Below are positions 18,516-27,612 of a stretch of 64,000 nucleotides of DNA, in pieces. The stretch spans positions 310,001 to 374,000 of the forward strand of contig NZ_JALPQG010000003.1 of the NCBI RefSeq assembly GCF_023195695.1. Direction: 5' to 3'. The notes under the pieces were generated by a model that was given only the letters and a program-made list of their open reading frames with translations, had not been told where the DNA came from and ran no database searches. The position numbers were made by a program, and so were the translations under genes. This DNA comes from Aliiroseovarius sp. S1339 (lineage in GTDB: Bacteria; Pseudomonadota; Alphaproteobacteria; Rhodobacterales; Rhodobacteraceae). Position 1 is the first letter of the stretch. The number at the start of each line of letters is the position of its first letter.

Positions 18516-18676
18516 GTTTTCATGGCGGCCCCATTGCCGCCGACCCCTCTACCTTGTCATGCGCCGGGGTCGAAGCGTCACGTCTCAGATGGGCGGTCCA
18601 TATAGGAAAAACGGGTGTTTGGAAACAGGATTGTTTGCGCACACAGGCCCGCGGGGCGCCCGATGCGATACTACGC

Positions 18677-19417
18677 CTATTGGGTATGCGAGGCCTGCTG
18701 CCGGGTCAGCTTGCCGCGCGGGACCTTGGTGATCCCAAATGCCTTGCGCGCCGTGACCAATCGCAGGTCTTCCGGGTCCATCCCCAGCGACAGGATTGTG
18801 TCGCGGTCATAGCGTTCGCGGGCTATGGCAGGGTCGTGTTTGGTGCCAAAAAGACGATCAATCCAGTTCATCCCAAAGCTGACGTGATATGTCGCTTCGT
18901 GATCCTGAAAGTGGTGGGCTAGATGGGTGCGCGTGACACGTTGCCCGAACCAGCCTTTTCGCACGTTCACATGGGCCAACGTGTGGCAGTATTCATAGAA
19001 AGTGTAAGCACTGACCGATCCAACGAACAATGCGACATAGGCTGTCAGAACTGCGGTGCCAAACCCAAGAAACGGCCACAGGATCAGGCTGTGGATGAAA
19101 AGCGAGATCATGGCAAACCGCACCGGATACCAGTGATCGCCGCCAGTGAAATACTCGGCATCATTCGGGAATTCATGGTGGCCGATGTGGCTGCGATACA
19201 GCTCGTTAAAAACGCCTTGATCGGTGGGCGGCTCACGATGGAACAGGAAGCGGTGCATAGCGTATTCGACGAAAAACTGCGCGAATACCCCATAGACAAT
19301 TGCCAAAACCAGCCATGGTGAGAACCAATAGATAAGAGCAGCAACGCCAACGAGCCAGAACGGAAGCAGCCTGTGCAGGCTGCCCATATTGACCAGAATG
19401 GCAAGTGTGGCTTTCAT
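18677..19417 (-). CDS. Fatty acid hydroxylase / sterol desaturase superfamily protein
   Basis: A 246-residue integral membrane di-iron enzyme. It has four or more hydrophobic segments and the expected histidine clusters: HRFLFH, HIGHHEF, HTLAH and HLAHHFQDHE, which coordinate two irons. Of two adjacent ATGs, 19417 is preferred because GGGAGG lies 6 bases upstream, whereas 19423 abuts it. It sits between rpsO and pnp on the same strand. The oxidised substrate (fatty acyl chain, carotenoid or sterol-like lipid) cannot be deduced from the motifs. Confidence 0.85.
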   Translation of the reverse strand: MKATLAILVNMGSLHRLLPFWLVGVAALIYWFSPWLVLAIVYGVFAQFFVEYAMHRFLFHREPPTDQGVFNELYRSHIGHHEFPNDAEYFTGGDHWYPVRFAMISLFIHSLILWPFLGFGTAVLTAYVALFVGSVSAYTFYEYCHTLAHVNVRKGWFGQRVTRTHLAHHFQDHEATYHVSFGMNWIDRLFGTKHDPAIARERYDRDTILSLGMDPEDLRLVTARKAFGITKVPRGKLTRQQASHTQ

Positions 19418-19516
19418 CTTCATCCTCCCTTGATCCGCGAAGCATGGGCAATCCTTAGCCGTGCAATCAAGCGAAACGCGACGTAAAGGGGCTTTAGAAG
19501 GGACGTGCCAACGAAA

Positions 19517-19539
19517 AAGGGGCTGCAAAACAGCCCCTT
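19517..19539 (-). terminator. Rho-independent terminator of rpsO
   Basis: A 9-bp perfect stem (19517-19525 with 19531-19539), 5-base loop and a following T-run on the minus strand, 22 bases after the rpsO stop. It would largely separate rpsO from the hydroxylase and pnp. Confidence 0.88.
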
Positions 19540-19561
19540 CATCAAGTCTATCGAACGACGC

Positions 19562-19831
19562 TTAGCGGCGCAGGCCGAGGCGTTTGATCAGGTCCTGATA
19601 ACGGGCCTCATCTTTCGCGCGGGCGTAGTCCAAAAGTTTACGACGCAGAGCAACCATTTTCAAAAGGCCACGGCGACCGTGGTTATCTTTTTTGTGGGTT
19701 TTGAAATGCTCGGTCAGGGTCGCGATGCGCGAGGACAGGATTGCAACCTGTACTTCAGGCGAACCTGTGTCACCTTCTTTGGTGCCGAACTCTTTGATCA
19801 GACGTGTTTTTTCTTCAGGTGTAATCGACAT
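19562..19831 (-). CDS. rpsO: 30S ribosomal protein S15
   Basis: An 89-residue ribosomal protein of standard length that binds 16S rRNA and helps assemble the small-subunit platform. The sequence begins [16 protein letters not shown], has the conserved [14 protein letters not shown] and ends [13 protein letters not shown]. An AAAGGAGA-type ribosome site precedes the ATG; a longer in-frame start upstream is not credible. An intrinsic terminator follows. Confidence 0.98.
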   Translation of the reverse strand: MSITPEEKTRLIKEFGTKEGDTGSPEVQVAILSSRIATLTEHFKTHKKDNHGRRGLLKMVALRRKLLDYARAKDEARYQDLIKRLGLRR

Positions 19832-19987
19832 CGGGGTCTCCTTTAAAAGGTTAGAGTTGATGGCGCAGGCCGGGATGTCGTCCAGCAAGGCCCATGGAGA
19901 TATCCGGCCACAGAATGTGATCGAATGCGGGCGTATAGGAAGATTCCCCCCTAAACGCAAAGGAAAAGTGCAAAACCGATTGTGGGA

Positions 19988-20275
19988 TTATTGCAGCTGC
20001 ATTTCATCAATGATCTGCTGGGCCCAATCGCCAAGGACCGGAATGAAGTCAATTGATGCAAGCATGAACGCCAGGATCGAAACCAGAAGCGAGGCCCCCA
20101 GCACTGACCCAAGACCGAAGGCAAGTCCGCGATACAGTTGAAACAACCCCAATTTCCAGAGGCTGTCGTGCAGCCGGATGAACCGGTGGTTGTTCATGCG
20201 TTCGACTTCGGCGCGCAAAGCGCGGACTTCGAAAGACAGTGCTTCTTCGCGTTCGGCCAACTTGTTTTCGGTCAT
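19988..20275 (-). CDS. DUF5665-type small membrane protein
   Basis: A 95-residue protein beginning MTENKLAEREEALSFEVRAL, a short charged coiled-coil-like region (residues 4-32), a conserved HRFIRLHDSLWKL segment and one hydrophobic helix (GLGSVLGASLLVSILAFMLA) before an acidic tail. This layout matches DUF5665 proteins as I recall them; no function is established. Its start is only about 40 bases from stacked CtrA-like boxes shared with the divergent RTX gene. Confidence 0.7.
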   Translation of the reverse strand: MTENKLAEREEALSFEVRALRAEVERMNNHRFIRLHDSLWKLGLFQLYRGLAFGLGSVLGASLLVSILAFMLASIDFIPVLGDWAQQIIDEMQLQ

Positions 20276-20311
20276 GTCCCACTGCCTTTGCAATCTAATG
20301 CCGCACTTGTG

Positions 20312-20337
20312 TTAACCATTTGTTAATAAATCATTAA
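20312..20337. promoter_or_regulatory. Stacked CtrA-type binding boxes (TTAA-N7-TTAA-N7-TTAA)
   Basis: TTAA occurs at 20312, 20323 and 20334, an exact 11-base period, giving two overlapping perfect TTAA-N7-TTAA sites; the first half-site reads TTAACCAT, the form common in Rhodobacterales. This matches the consensus for the response regulator CtrA. The boxes lie in the divergent promoter region of the DUF5665 and RTX-repeat genes. The motif is seen directly; CtrA binding is inference from the consensus. Confidence 0.7.
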
Positions 20338-20467
20338 CTTAAGTTTGTTACTACTTTTTCATAGGAGTTTGAAGCCAGAGCGCTACAATCGCAAGCGGTA
20401 GTCATTGGTTGCGCGTTTTGTTGCGTCGGCCGCGCTCAATCGCGCTTTTAGGGAAGCGAGCTGTTAT

Positions 20468-21778
20468 ATGTTGTTTTCGTTACTATTTCTTGGCCTTCTT
20501 CCAGTTGCCTTCATGGCCGAAAGCTTTGCAGAAGACCCTTTTGAGGACCCAGATGATGATGCTGCGGGGAATGGTACGGAACCAGCCCCACCATCTGGAA
20601 ATGGCGATTTCATCGCTGTGGACGTGCCCGGCGATGGCGGCGTCAGTGACAATTCTGACGTGCTGACGCCAAACACCGACGATCAATTGATACCCGGTCA
20701 AAGTATTGGCGATACAGATGAGGTTCTAACACCCAATAACGGTTTGGGTGACGGCGCGACGCCTCATCACGAGGCCTCGTTGCTGGATCGCCTTTTGGCA
20801 ACGGAAACAGATTCGCATTATGGACGCGAAGATCTGGGCAACTTTCTTGGCGACTTGAACGAGACGATCCTCACAGATTCTGGCGATCACGCTGAGCTGC
20901 CCGATGACAATGCCGACGACGTCGGGTCGGGGTCGATTGACGACTTCCACGGCTCGCCCATCGTGCAGTCGGGTGATGGATCGGCAGTTGACGTGCTCGA
21001 TGGCGGCGATGGCGATGACACTCTGATGGCGGGCGACGGGGCCGCGTACCTGTTCGGCAACGACGGAGATGATGCCATAATGGCGGGCGGCGGTGTGCTG
21101 GCGGCGTTTGGCGGTGACGGTGAGGACATGCTGGATGGCTCGCATAGCCTTGATAGCTTTCTGGATGGCGGCGTCGGCGACGATACGCTGCTGGGTGGCG
21201 ACGGCGACGATCAACTGTTTGGCGGCGTCCACGAAGACCCTGAAGGCTCGGGGGATCGCGTGTCTGACGACGACCTGCTCGCCGGCGGTGCTGGCAATGA
21301 CCAACTGCATGGCGGCTATGGCGCAGACATTCTGACGGGCGGGGATGGTAACGACACGCTCAACCATCTGGGCCATGCGATGGAACGCAGCGGCGCTGAG
21401 CTTCATGATTTCGACTGGCACATTGATGGAGATCAGGACCGATTGGATGGTGGTCTGGGCGATGACACTCTGATCATGGACCGCGCCGACATCGCAACCG
21501 GTGGCGATGGCGAAGACGTGTTCTGGATCTATTCAGACGCCGAGGCGGGCGAGGATTACGCCGAGGTCACAGATTTCGTACCGGGTCAGGATTTTCTTCG
21601 GGTGTCGCTGGACCCAAATCAAGCAATTGGTGATCTGGACTATGACGTTCATCCGTCCGATACCGGTGAAGATGGTATCGTCACCGTCAATGGCGAGGTT
21701 ATCGCCATCCTAAAGGGCGCACCGGGTGCGACCACGCACGATATCTATGTCGAAGTGACACCGGTCGTTTTCCGTTAA
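20468..21778 (+). CDS. Calcium-binding RTX-repeat protein with N-terminal hydrophobic segment
   Basis: A 436-residue, very acidic protein. The chosen ATG at 20468 starts a hydrophobic helix (MLFSLLFLGLLPVAFMAE), so the protein may be membrane-anchored or Sec-exported, unlike ordinary type I RTX substrates; an in-frame TTG at 20405 would add 21 residues. RTX nonapeptides (for example GGDGDDTLM, GGDGDDQLF, GGDGNDTL) occupy about residues 175-370, followed by a non-repeat C-terminal domain ending in a beta-rich VNGEVIAILKGAPG segment. There is no protease motif. CtrA-like boxes upstream suggest cell-cycle or CtrA-phosphorelay control. Confidence 0.78.
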   Translation: MLFSLLFLGLLPVAFMAESFAEDPFEDPDDDAAGNGTEPAPPSGNGDFIAVDVPGDGGVSDNSDVLTPNTDDQLIPGQSIGDTDEVLTPNNGLGDGATPHHEASLLDRLLATETDSHYGREDLGNFLGDLNETILTDSGDHAELPDDNADDVGSGSIDDFHGSPIVQSGDGSAVDVLDGGDGDDTLMAGDGAAYLFGNDGDDAIMAGGGVLAAFGGDGEDMLDGSHSLDSFLDGGVGDDTLLGGDGDDQLFGGVHEDPEGSGDRVSDDDLLAGGAGNDQLHGGYGADILTGGDGNDTLNHLGHAMERSGAELHDFDWHIDGDQDRLDGGLGDDTLIMDRADIATGGDGEDVFWIYSDAEAGEDYAEVTDFVPGQDFLRVSLDPNQAIGDLDYDVHPSDTGEDGIVTVNGEVIAILKGAPGATTHDIYVEVTPVVFR

Positions 21779-21804
21779 CGTGCGAGCGATAGGGGTCGGT
21801 CAGG

Positions 21805-22311
21805 TCAGAACCAGGGTTCTGGCTGCTGAGTATATGCGATGTATAGCGGGTGCTTGGGATGACCGTCTTTGGTCAGGCCCAGATGATGAACCGGCTTGCT
21901 GGTTTGGCGCAGCAAGGCCTCGACCTTAGCGCCGCGAGCCAGATGCGCCCCGTGGGTTCCCCAGCCGCAAATGATTTGATCAGCCCAAGGACAGCTGTCC
22001 AGAATGGCGGCGTCATTCGCGGGCCCAACCGGCTCTGCCGCCGCGCGCATATTGCGTGGGTCCGTATCGCGCCAGGCAAAAATATTCGTCACCCGAAACG
22101 CCCCGAACCCCAGAGTGCGCGCACGCCGTTCGCACCGTTCTACCGTCGGGTCGTTCTGAACTTCGGTCGCGGTGGATGGGTTCAGCATGATGAACAGCGC
22201 TTTGCGACCCGCCGGATCCCATACACGCGTCAACTGGTAACGATATTTCTGGCAGTCCGAATAGACGGCCGTTGATTGGGCATCGCCCTTCTGAAACTCA
22301 CGCGTAATCAT
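21805..22311 (-). CDS. DUF1643 domain-containing protein
   Basis: A 168-residue protein with the DUF1643 pattern: RYQLTRVWDP, LFIMLNPSTATEVQNDPTVERCERRA, VTNIFAWRDTDP and CGWGTHG. These stretches are strongly conserved in the family, which is widespread and uncharacterised. It is a single gene, facing away from deoA and convergent with the RTX gene. Confidence 0.9.
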   Translation of the reverse strand: MITREFQKGDAQSTAVYSDCQKYRYQLTRVWDPAGRKALFIMLNPSTATEVQNDPTVERCERRARTLGFGAFRVTNIFAWRDTDPRNMRAAAEPVGPANDAAILDSCPWADQIICGWGTHGAHLARGAKVEALLRQTSKPVHHLGLTKDGHPKHPLYIAYTQQPEPWF

Positions 22312-22403
22312 GCCCGCGTTTTGGACCTGACGCGTCTATTTGGCAAGCCCTTGCACCGTGCTGCAATTGGACCGACACTGACAGCCTACAGAAAGGTCAC
22401 GCC

Positions 22404-23711
22404 ATGCTGATAGCCGAGATCATCCGCAAGAAACGCGACGCGCAGGTTTTGAACTCTGACGAGATCGCCCAGATGGTGCGCGGCATATCCGACGAAGGCG
22501 CAAGTGATGCACAGGTTGCCGCCTTTGCAATGGCGGTGCTGTTGAACGGAATGGAACGGCAGGAAGCTGCCGCGCTAACCTTGGCGATGCGCGACAGTGG
22601 GGACGTGTTTGACTGGTCTGATCTGCCCGGTCCTGTGGTCGACAAGCATTCGACGGGCGGCGTTGGCGATAATGTCAGCCTGATGCTTGCCCCGATTGTC
22701 GCAGCTTGCGGGTGCTATGTGCCGATGATTTCGGGCCGTGGTCTTGGCCACACGGGAGGGACATTGGACAAGATGGAGTCCATCCCCGGCTATGTCGCGA
22801 CGCCGGATAATAGCCTTTTCTCGAAGGTCGTGAACCAGGTTGGCTGCGCCATCATTGGTCAGACGTCTCACCTGGCCCCGGCGGACAAGCGCTTCTATGG
22901 CATCCGTGACGTGACCGCGACGGTCGAAAGCATCCCGCTGATTACGGCGTCGATCCTGTCCAAAAAGCTGGCGGCCGGGTTGGGATCGCTGGTGATGGAC
23001 GTCAAGTTCGGCAATGGGGCCTTCATGTCGGATTTCGACAAAGCGCGCGATCTGGCGGTGTCGATCACAGGTGTCGCCCGTGCGGCGGGATTGCCGTGTC
23101 ATGCGCTTTTGACGGACATGAACCAACCGCTTGCGGACGCTGCAGGTAATGCGGTCGAAGTCGTGAACGCCGTTGAGTTTTTGACTGGCGCGCGCCGCGA
23201 AACTCGACTGGCCGAGGTCGTCATTGCCTTGTGCGGAGAGATGTTGGTGACCGCAGGGCTTCAATCCGACCGCTTGAAAGCAGTGGAAACGGCGATGGCG
23301 GCGTTGGAAGATGGGCGCGCTGCGGAGCGGTTTGGCCAGATGGTCACGGCGTTGGGAGGCCCCTCCGATTTCGTCGAGAATTATGCGGCACATTTGCCGG
23401 AGGCGGCATTGCAGCGCGATATTTTGGCCCCCCATACCGGCTTTGTAAACGCAATCGACACACGCGATATCGGGTTGGCTGTGGTGGAACTTGGCGGAGG
23501 TCGCAGGATCTCGTCCGACAAAGTGAACCCGGCGGTTGGTCTAACGCGCCTTGCGCCGCTGGGCGCAAAAGTTGAAAAAGGTGACCCGATTGCGGTGGTC
23601 CATGCCGATAGCAAGGACGCGGCTGATCTGGCGCAGGCTCAGCTATTGGCGGCCTATTCGATTGGCGACCGGCCTGAGGCGCAGCCGGTGGTGCGCGATA
23701 TTATTGATTGA
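22404..23711 (+). CDS. deoA: Thymidine phosphorylase
   Basis: A 435-residue enzyme that splits thymidine with phosphate to thymine and deoxyribose-1-phosphate. It has the phosphate-binding [13 protein letters not shown] and the family signature [20 protein letters not shown], with normal length and an AAAGGTC ribosome site before the ATG. The last 11 bases overlap the convergent truB gene. It stands alone, without deoC or deoB nearby. Confidence 0.95.
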   Translation: MLIAEIIRKKRDAQVLNSDEIAQMVRGISDEGASDAQVAAFAMAVLLNGMERQEAAALTLAMRDSGDVFDWSDLPGPVVDKHSTGGVGDNVSLMLAPIVAACGCYVPMISGRGLGHTGGTLDKMESIPGYVATPDNSLFSKVVNQVGCAIIGQTSHLAPADKRFYGIRDVTATVESIPLITASILSKKLAAGLGSLVMDVKFGNGAFMSDFDKARDLAVSITGVARAAGLPCHALLTDMNQPLADAAGNAVEVVNAVEFLTGARRETRLAEVVIALCGEMLVTAGLQSDRLKAVETAMAALEDGRAAERFGQMVTALGGPSDFVENYAAHLPEAALQRDILAPHTGFVNAIDTRDIGLAVVELGGGRRISSDKVNPAVGLTRLAPLGAKVEKGDPIAVVHADSKDAADLAQAQLLAAYSIGDRPEAQPVVRDIID

Positions 23712-24606
23712 ACACGCGTGACGGGTGCAATTCACCTGCGCGATAGATACCGACGGCAACAGCCTTACAGCCGTGGGATGCCCATGCCTCGTCGCCATAT
23801 TCTACGTCTGATGCGATCACCATGCCGGGGTTGCCGTGGCGCAGACGGGTCGCGCCCTCGTCCGTCGCCTTAAGCTCGGGCAGATCTTGCAACCCTTCTT
23901 CAAGCGGGCGCAAATAGGCGTCCAGCTCACCTGTTTTCGCCAGCTTCTCGACCAGTTCAAGGCTGACACCATCGTCGCAGTCGAACGGCCCGGACCAGAT
24001 GCGGCGCAGCTCGCGGACATGGCCGTGGCAGCCCAACACCTCGCCCAGATCACGCGCGATTGAGCGCACATAGCCACCCTTGCCGCAGGTCATCTCTAAC
24101 GTGACGTGATCTGCGTCGGGCCGGTCCAGCATCACCAATTCCTCGACCCAGAGGGGACGAGCGGCAATTTCGACATCTTCGCCGTCGCGGGCAAGTTTAT
24201 AGGCGCGTTCGCCGTCGATCTTCACCGCAGAAAACTTCGGCGGCACCTGCATGATCTGTCCGGTGAACTGGCCCAATGCAGCTTGAATGTCTTCATCCGA
24301 CGGGCGCGCAGCGCTTTCGGCGATCACCTCGCCTTCGGTGTCATCGGTATTGGTCGCCTGACCAAGACGGACGGTGAACACATAGGCTTTCAGCGCGTCG
24401 GTGATGTAGGGCACCGTCTTGGTGGCTTCGCCCAGCGCCACGGCCAGAACACCGGTGGCTTCGGGGTCCAGCGTGCCGGCGTGACCTGCCTTCTTGGCAT
24501 CCATCGCCCAGCGGACTTTGTTGACCACGGCGTTCGAACTGACACCGGCGGGCTTGTCCACGACCAGCCAGCCGTGAATGTCCCGCCCCTTTTTGCGGCG
24601 TCCCAT
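23701..24606 (-). CDS. truB: tRNA pseudouridine(55) synthase
   Basis: A 301-residue enzyme making pseudouridine 55 in the tRNA T-loop. The catalytic Asp is residue 47 in [11 protein letters not shown], preceded by the family start [12 protein letters not shown]. Later motifs are [13 protein letters not shown] and [16 protein letters not shown]. Its start overlaps the rbfA stop (TGATG), so the two are translationally coupled as in many bacteria. Confidence 0.96.
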   Translation of the reverse strand: MGRRKKGRDIHGWLVVDKPAGVSSNAVVNKVRWAMDAKKAGHAGTLDPEATGVLAVALGEATKTVPYITDALKAYVFTVRLGQATNTDDTEGEVIAESAARPSDEDIQAALGQFTGQIMQVPPKFSAVKIDGERAYKLARDGEDVEIAARPLWVEELVMLDRPDADHVTLEMTCGKGGYVRSIARDLGEVLGCHGHVRELRRIWSGPFDCDDGVSLELVEKLAKTGELDAYLRPLEEGLQDLPELKATDEGATRLRHGNPGMVIASDVEYGDEAWASHGCKAVAVGIYRAGELHPSRVFNQ

Positions 24607-25037
24607 CAGGTGTCCTCCGACCCGTCCTCGTCGTCTTCGACTTTAGGTTTCAGGTCGCGCTGAACGCTTTCCTGAGACAGCAGGCGGTGGGTGTGGTCCA
24701 TCTGGTCGAAGGTCTCGTCCACCATGAAGCGCAGGTCTGGCGTGTGTTTGATCTTCAACGCTTTGCCTAAGATACGACGCAGCTCGCCTTTGTTGCGGGC
24801 CAGCGCTTTGATCGCCAGATCACCATCCTTGCCACCCAAGGGCAGGGCGAACACGGTGGCGATGCTGAGGTCAGAGGTCACGCGCACCTCGCCAATTGTG
24901 ATCGACATGCGCCCAAGGTCGGGGTCGTGTACATCGCCACGCATCAATGCTTCGGACAGGGTCCGGCGGATCAGCTCGGCGATGCGCAGCTGTCGCTGCG
25001 TTGGGCCGGCTGTGTCATGAAATCGGTTCTTTGCCAT
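24606..25037 (-). CDS. rbfA: Ribosome-binding factor A
   Basis: A 143-residue KH-fold factor needed for maturation of the 16S rRNA 5' end and for cold adaptation. Recognised by the N-terminal [18 protein letters not shown], the [13 protein letters not shown] strand and [19 protein letters not shown]. The MAKNRF start at 25037 matches relatives; an upstream ATG at 25046 is possible. It overlaps truB. Confidence 0.95.
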   Translation of the reverse strand: MAKNRFHDTAGPTQRQLRIAELIRRTLSEALMRGDVHDPDLGRMSITIGEVRVTSDLSIATVFALPLGGKDGDLAIKALARNKGELRRILGKALKIKHTPDLRFMVDETFDQMDHTHRLLSQESVQRDLKPKVEDDEDGSEDT

Positions 25038-25131
25038 AGGGGCCATTTATGCCCGATTGCGCGCCTTCGCAACAGGGCTTTGCCAAGATAGGGCAAGCGC
25101 GCTAGACAGCGATGAAGCGAAGGAGACGAAG

Positions 25132-25941
25132 ATGAGCGATTTGCCGGGCATAGTTGTGATGGGGGCATCGGGCCGGATGGGCCAGATGTTGATCCAAGAA
25201 ATCAACGCGAACAAGGGCGCACGGCTGGTTGGTGCGTTGGAGCGTCCGGGGCATGATTGGGTTGGCAATGATGTTGGCATCTGCATGGGCGGTCAGGCGC
25301 TGGGCGTCATCGTGTCCGATGATCCGCTGGAGACAATGGCCAAAGCGCAGGCAGTCATAGATTTCACCGCGCCCGCCGCAACCGTCGCGATGGCCGAGAT
25401 CGCGGCACAAGCACGGGCCGTTCATGTGATTGGCACGACCGGGCTTAGCGACGATGATTTGGCAAAGCTGGCCCTTGCCGGGCGGCATGCCACCATCGTG
25501 CGCGCGGGCAACATGAGCCTTGGGGTCAATCTTCTGGTCCAATTGACTCGCAAAGTGGCCGAGGCGCTGGACGAAGATTTCGACATCGAGATCATCGAGG
25601 CGCATCACCATCACAAGGTCGACGCTCCATCAGGCACCGCCCTGATGCTGGGCGAGGCTGCGGCGGCCGGTCGCGGCGTCGATCTGGGCGATGCGTCAGA
25701 CCGGGGTCGTGATGGCATCACAGGCGCGCGCAAAAAGGGTGACATCGGGTTTCACGCCGTGCGCGGCGGCGACATTGTGGGCGAACATGACGTGATGTTT
25801 GCCGCCCCCGGAGAGCGTATTGTATTGCGTCACCTAGCTACCGACCGCGCGATCTTTGCCCGCGGGGCGGTGAAGGCCGCGCTTTGGGGGCAGGGCAAGA
25901 AACCCGGCGAATACGATATGATGGATGTGTTGGGGCTGTAA
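25132..25941 (+). CDS. dapB: 4-hydroxy-tetrahydrodipicolinate reductase
   Basis: A 269-residue NAD(P)H-dependent reductase of the diaminopimelate/lysine pathway. The nucleotide site is GASGRMG, the catalytic and substrate loop is [14 protein letters not shown] and the C-terminal [14 protein letters not shown] is typical. A strong AGGAGA site precedes the ATG. It is divergent from rbfA with about 95 bases between starts. Functional note: this supplies lysine and peptidoglycan precursor, while a saccharopine lysine-degradation operon lies 14 kb away. Confidence 0.97.
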   Translation: MSDLPGIVVMGASGRMGQMLIQEINANKGARLVGALERPGHDWVGNDVGICMGGQALGVIVSDDPLETMAKAQAVIDFTAPAATVAMAEIAAQARAVHVIGTTGLSDDDLAKLALAGRHATIVRAGNMSLGVNLLVQLTRKVAEALDEDFDIEIIEAHHHHKVDAPSGTALMLGEAAAAGRGVDLGDASDRGRDGITGARKKGDIGFHAVRGGDIVGEHDVMFAAPGERIVLRHLATDRAIFARGAVKAALWGQGKKPGEYDMMDVLGL

Positions 25942-25961
25942 CCCGAGCGGTGGCTGGCCGA

Positions 25962-26165
25962 TCAAAAGTCGATCGCGATGCCCTTCTTTTCCCAATCGCC
26001 ATAGCGGACCGGCTCAGGCCCGTCGCGGCCTCCGAGTTCTGTCGGGCGAGTTTTGGCCTCTGCCTCTGTCTTCTTACGGCGTTCCGCGGCTTCGGCCAGG
26101 GCGCGCTTGGCGGCGGGCGGCAGGTCGCGCTGCTCGGTCTGGGGCTTTGATGGCGTGTCGGACAT
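25962..26165 (-). CDS. DUF1674 / succinate dehydrogenase assembly factor 4-like protein
   Basis: A 67-residue protein whose C-terminus (ELGGRDGPEPVRYGDWEKKG, then IAIDF) matches the SDHAF4/DUF1674 signature, in which the final GDW...DF motif binds flavinylated SdhA during complex II assembly. The N-terminal half is Lys/Glu-rich and likely disordered. The ATG at 26165 follows an AAGGA site. The much longer frame extending to 26429 has no support. It is convergent with dapB and divergent from rsmB. Confidence 0.85.
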   Translation of the reverse strand: MSDTPSKPQTEQRDLPPAAKRALAEAAERRKKTEAEAKTRPTELGGRDGPEPVRYGDWEKKGIAIDF

Positions 26166-26234
26166 AGGCCTGATCCTTGTGGCTTTCTGTGCCATGATAT
26201 AGGTCGCGCGCAGATGAAACGCAAAGGGGCAGCG

Positions 26235-27494
26235 ATGAGCGACGCCGTGGACCCGCGACATATCGCGGTGGATTTGTTGGGGGACGTGCTGGACGAGCAT
26301 CGCTTGCTGTCCGAAGCATTGCCGAAACGGCTGGCGAAAGTTGCCCCCGAAGACCGCGCCCGCGCCCAACGTTTGACCCTGCTTGCGCTTCGAAACATGG
26401 ATCGTGCTGACCGCATGTTGGGGCCGCATATGAAAAAGCGTCCGCCCGCGCGGGTTCTGAACACTCTGCGGCTAGGCGTGGCCGAGATCTGCACGGGCGG
26501 GGCCGCGCATGGCGTCGTGAACGATTTGGTCGGCGTGACTCGCGCAGGTCGCGAAACCGAGCGGCTGGCCGGTTTGGTCAACGCCGTTTTACGCAAGGTG
26601 GCGGACGAGGCTGATAAATGGGACAGCTTGCCGGTCCCGCGGCTGCCAAAATGGCTGCGCAAACCGCTGATCGCCGATTATGGCAAGGCACAGGTCGAAG
26701 CGATAGAGGCTGTGCAGGCGAAGGCGCCTCCGCTTGATCTGACCGCGAAGGGGGACGCTGCGGAGCTGGCGAAACGGCTTGGCGGAACGCTGTTGCCGAC
26801 CGGATCGGTGCGGTTGCAGGACGCCGGGCAAGTGACGGCGCTGAACGGGTATGACGCGGGGGAATGGTGGGTGCAGGATGCATCGGCGGCTTTGCCTGCA
26901 AGGGTGCTTGCGCCGGATGCGGGTGCGCGGGTGCTAGATATGTGTGCCGCGCCCGGTGGCAAGACCATGCAGCTTGCGGCGACCGGGGCGGATGTGACGG
27001 CGCTGGACGTGTCCGAGGTGCGGATGAAGCGCGTGGCTGAAAACCTTGCACGCACCGGGCTAAAGGCGACGTTGGTCGTTGGCGACGCGCTGGAATTTGA
27101 CGAGCCTCAGTTTGACGCAATCCTGCTGGACGCCCCCTGCACTGCGACCGGAACGATCCGCAGGCACCCCGATCTGCCCCACGCCAAGGATGGCAGCGAC
27201 TTTCCCGGCCTGTTTGAGTTGCAGGAATATTTGATTGACCGCGCCATCGGGCTCTTGAAGCCGGGCGGGCGTCTGGTCTTTTGCACCTGTAGTCTGCTGA
27301 TTGATGAGGGAGAGGAACAGGTGCGCGATGCGCTAACTCGCCACCCAGACGTGCAAGTCGAACTGGACGCGCTGCGCGTGCCGGGGGTCGAGGACGCCTG
27401 GATCGGGTCAGAAGGTCTGCGCATTATGCCAAATTTCCGGGCTGAGCTGGGTGGGATGGACGGGTTCTTCATCACCGCATTGCGGAAATCCTGA
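26235..27494 (+). CDS. 16S rRNA (cytosine-C5) methyltransferase, RsmB-like
   Basis: A 419-residue SAM-dependent RNA methyltransferase. An N-terminal NusB-like helical domain (about residues 1-130) is followed by a Rossmann domain with the SAM-binding APGGKTMQLAA, the motif IV DAPCTATGTIRRHP and the catalytic motif FCTCSLL, whose two cysteines mark RsmB/Nop2-type enzymes. An AAAGGGG ribosome site supports the ATG at 26235. In the Rhodobacterales it often precedes a heparinase-like gene and purH, as here. Confidence 0.9.
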   Translation: MSDAVDPRHIAVDLLGDVLDEHRLLSEALPKRLAKVAPEDRARAQRLTLLALRNMDRADRMLGPHMKKRPPARVLNTLRLGVAEICTGGAAHGVVNDLVGVTRAGRETERLAGLVNAVLRKVADEADKWDSLPVPRLPKWLRKPLIADYGKAQVEAIEAVQAKAPPLDLTAKGDAAELAKRLGGTLLPTGSVRLQDAGQVTALNGYDAGEWWVQDASAALPARVLAPDAGARVLDMCAAPGGKTMQLAATGADVTALDVSEVRMKRVAENLARTGLKATLVVGDALEFDEPQFDAILLDAPCTATGTIRRHPDLPHAKDGSDFPGLFELQEYLIDRAIGLLKPGGRLVFCTCSLLIDEGEEQVRDALTRHPDVQVELDALRVPGVEDAWIGSEGLRIMPNFRAELGGMDGFFITALRKS

Positions 27495-27612
27495 ATCAGG
27501 TCACGGCAATTCACCGATGACTCTCGTCAAGCGTGTCTGTATGCTTCGCTGAAAGCCCCCATCAGAGGGGCGGTAGTTCAACGCAGTTGAATGATTGAGG
27601 CGAGGCGTCCCC

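Noticed and set aside
26166-26429. Upstream extension of the SDHAF4-like frame to a 155-residue protein
   Set aside because: The extra part is antisense to the RsmB N-terminus and lacks a ribosome site; the conserved domain is fully within 25962-26165.
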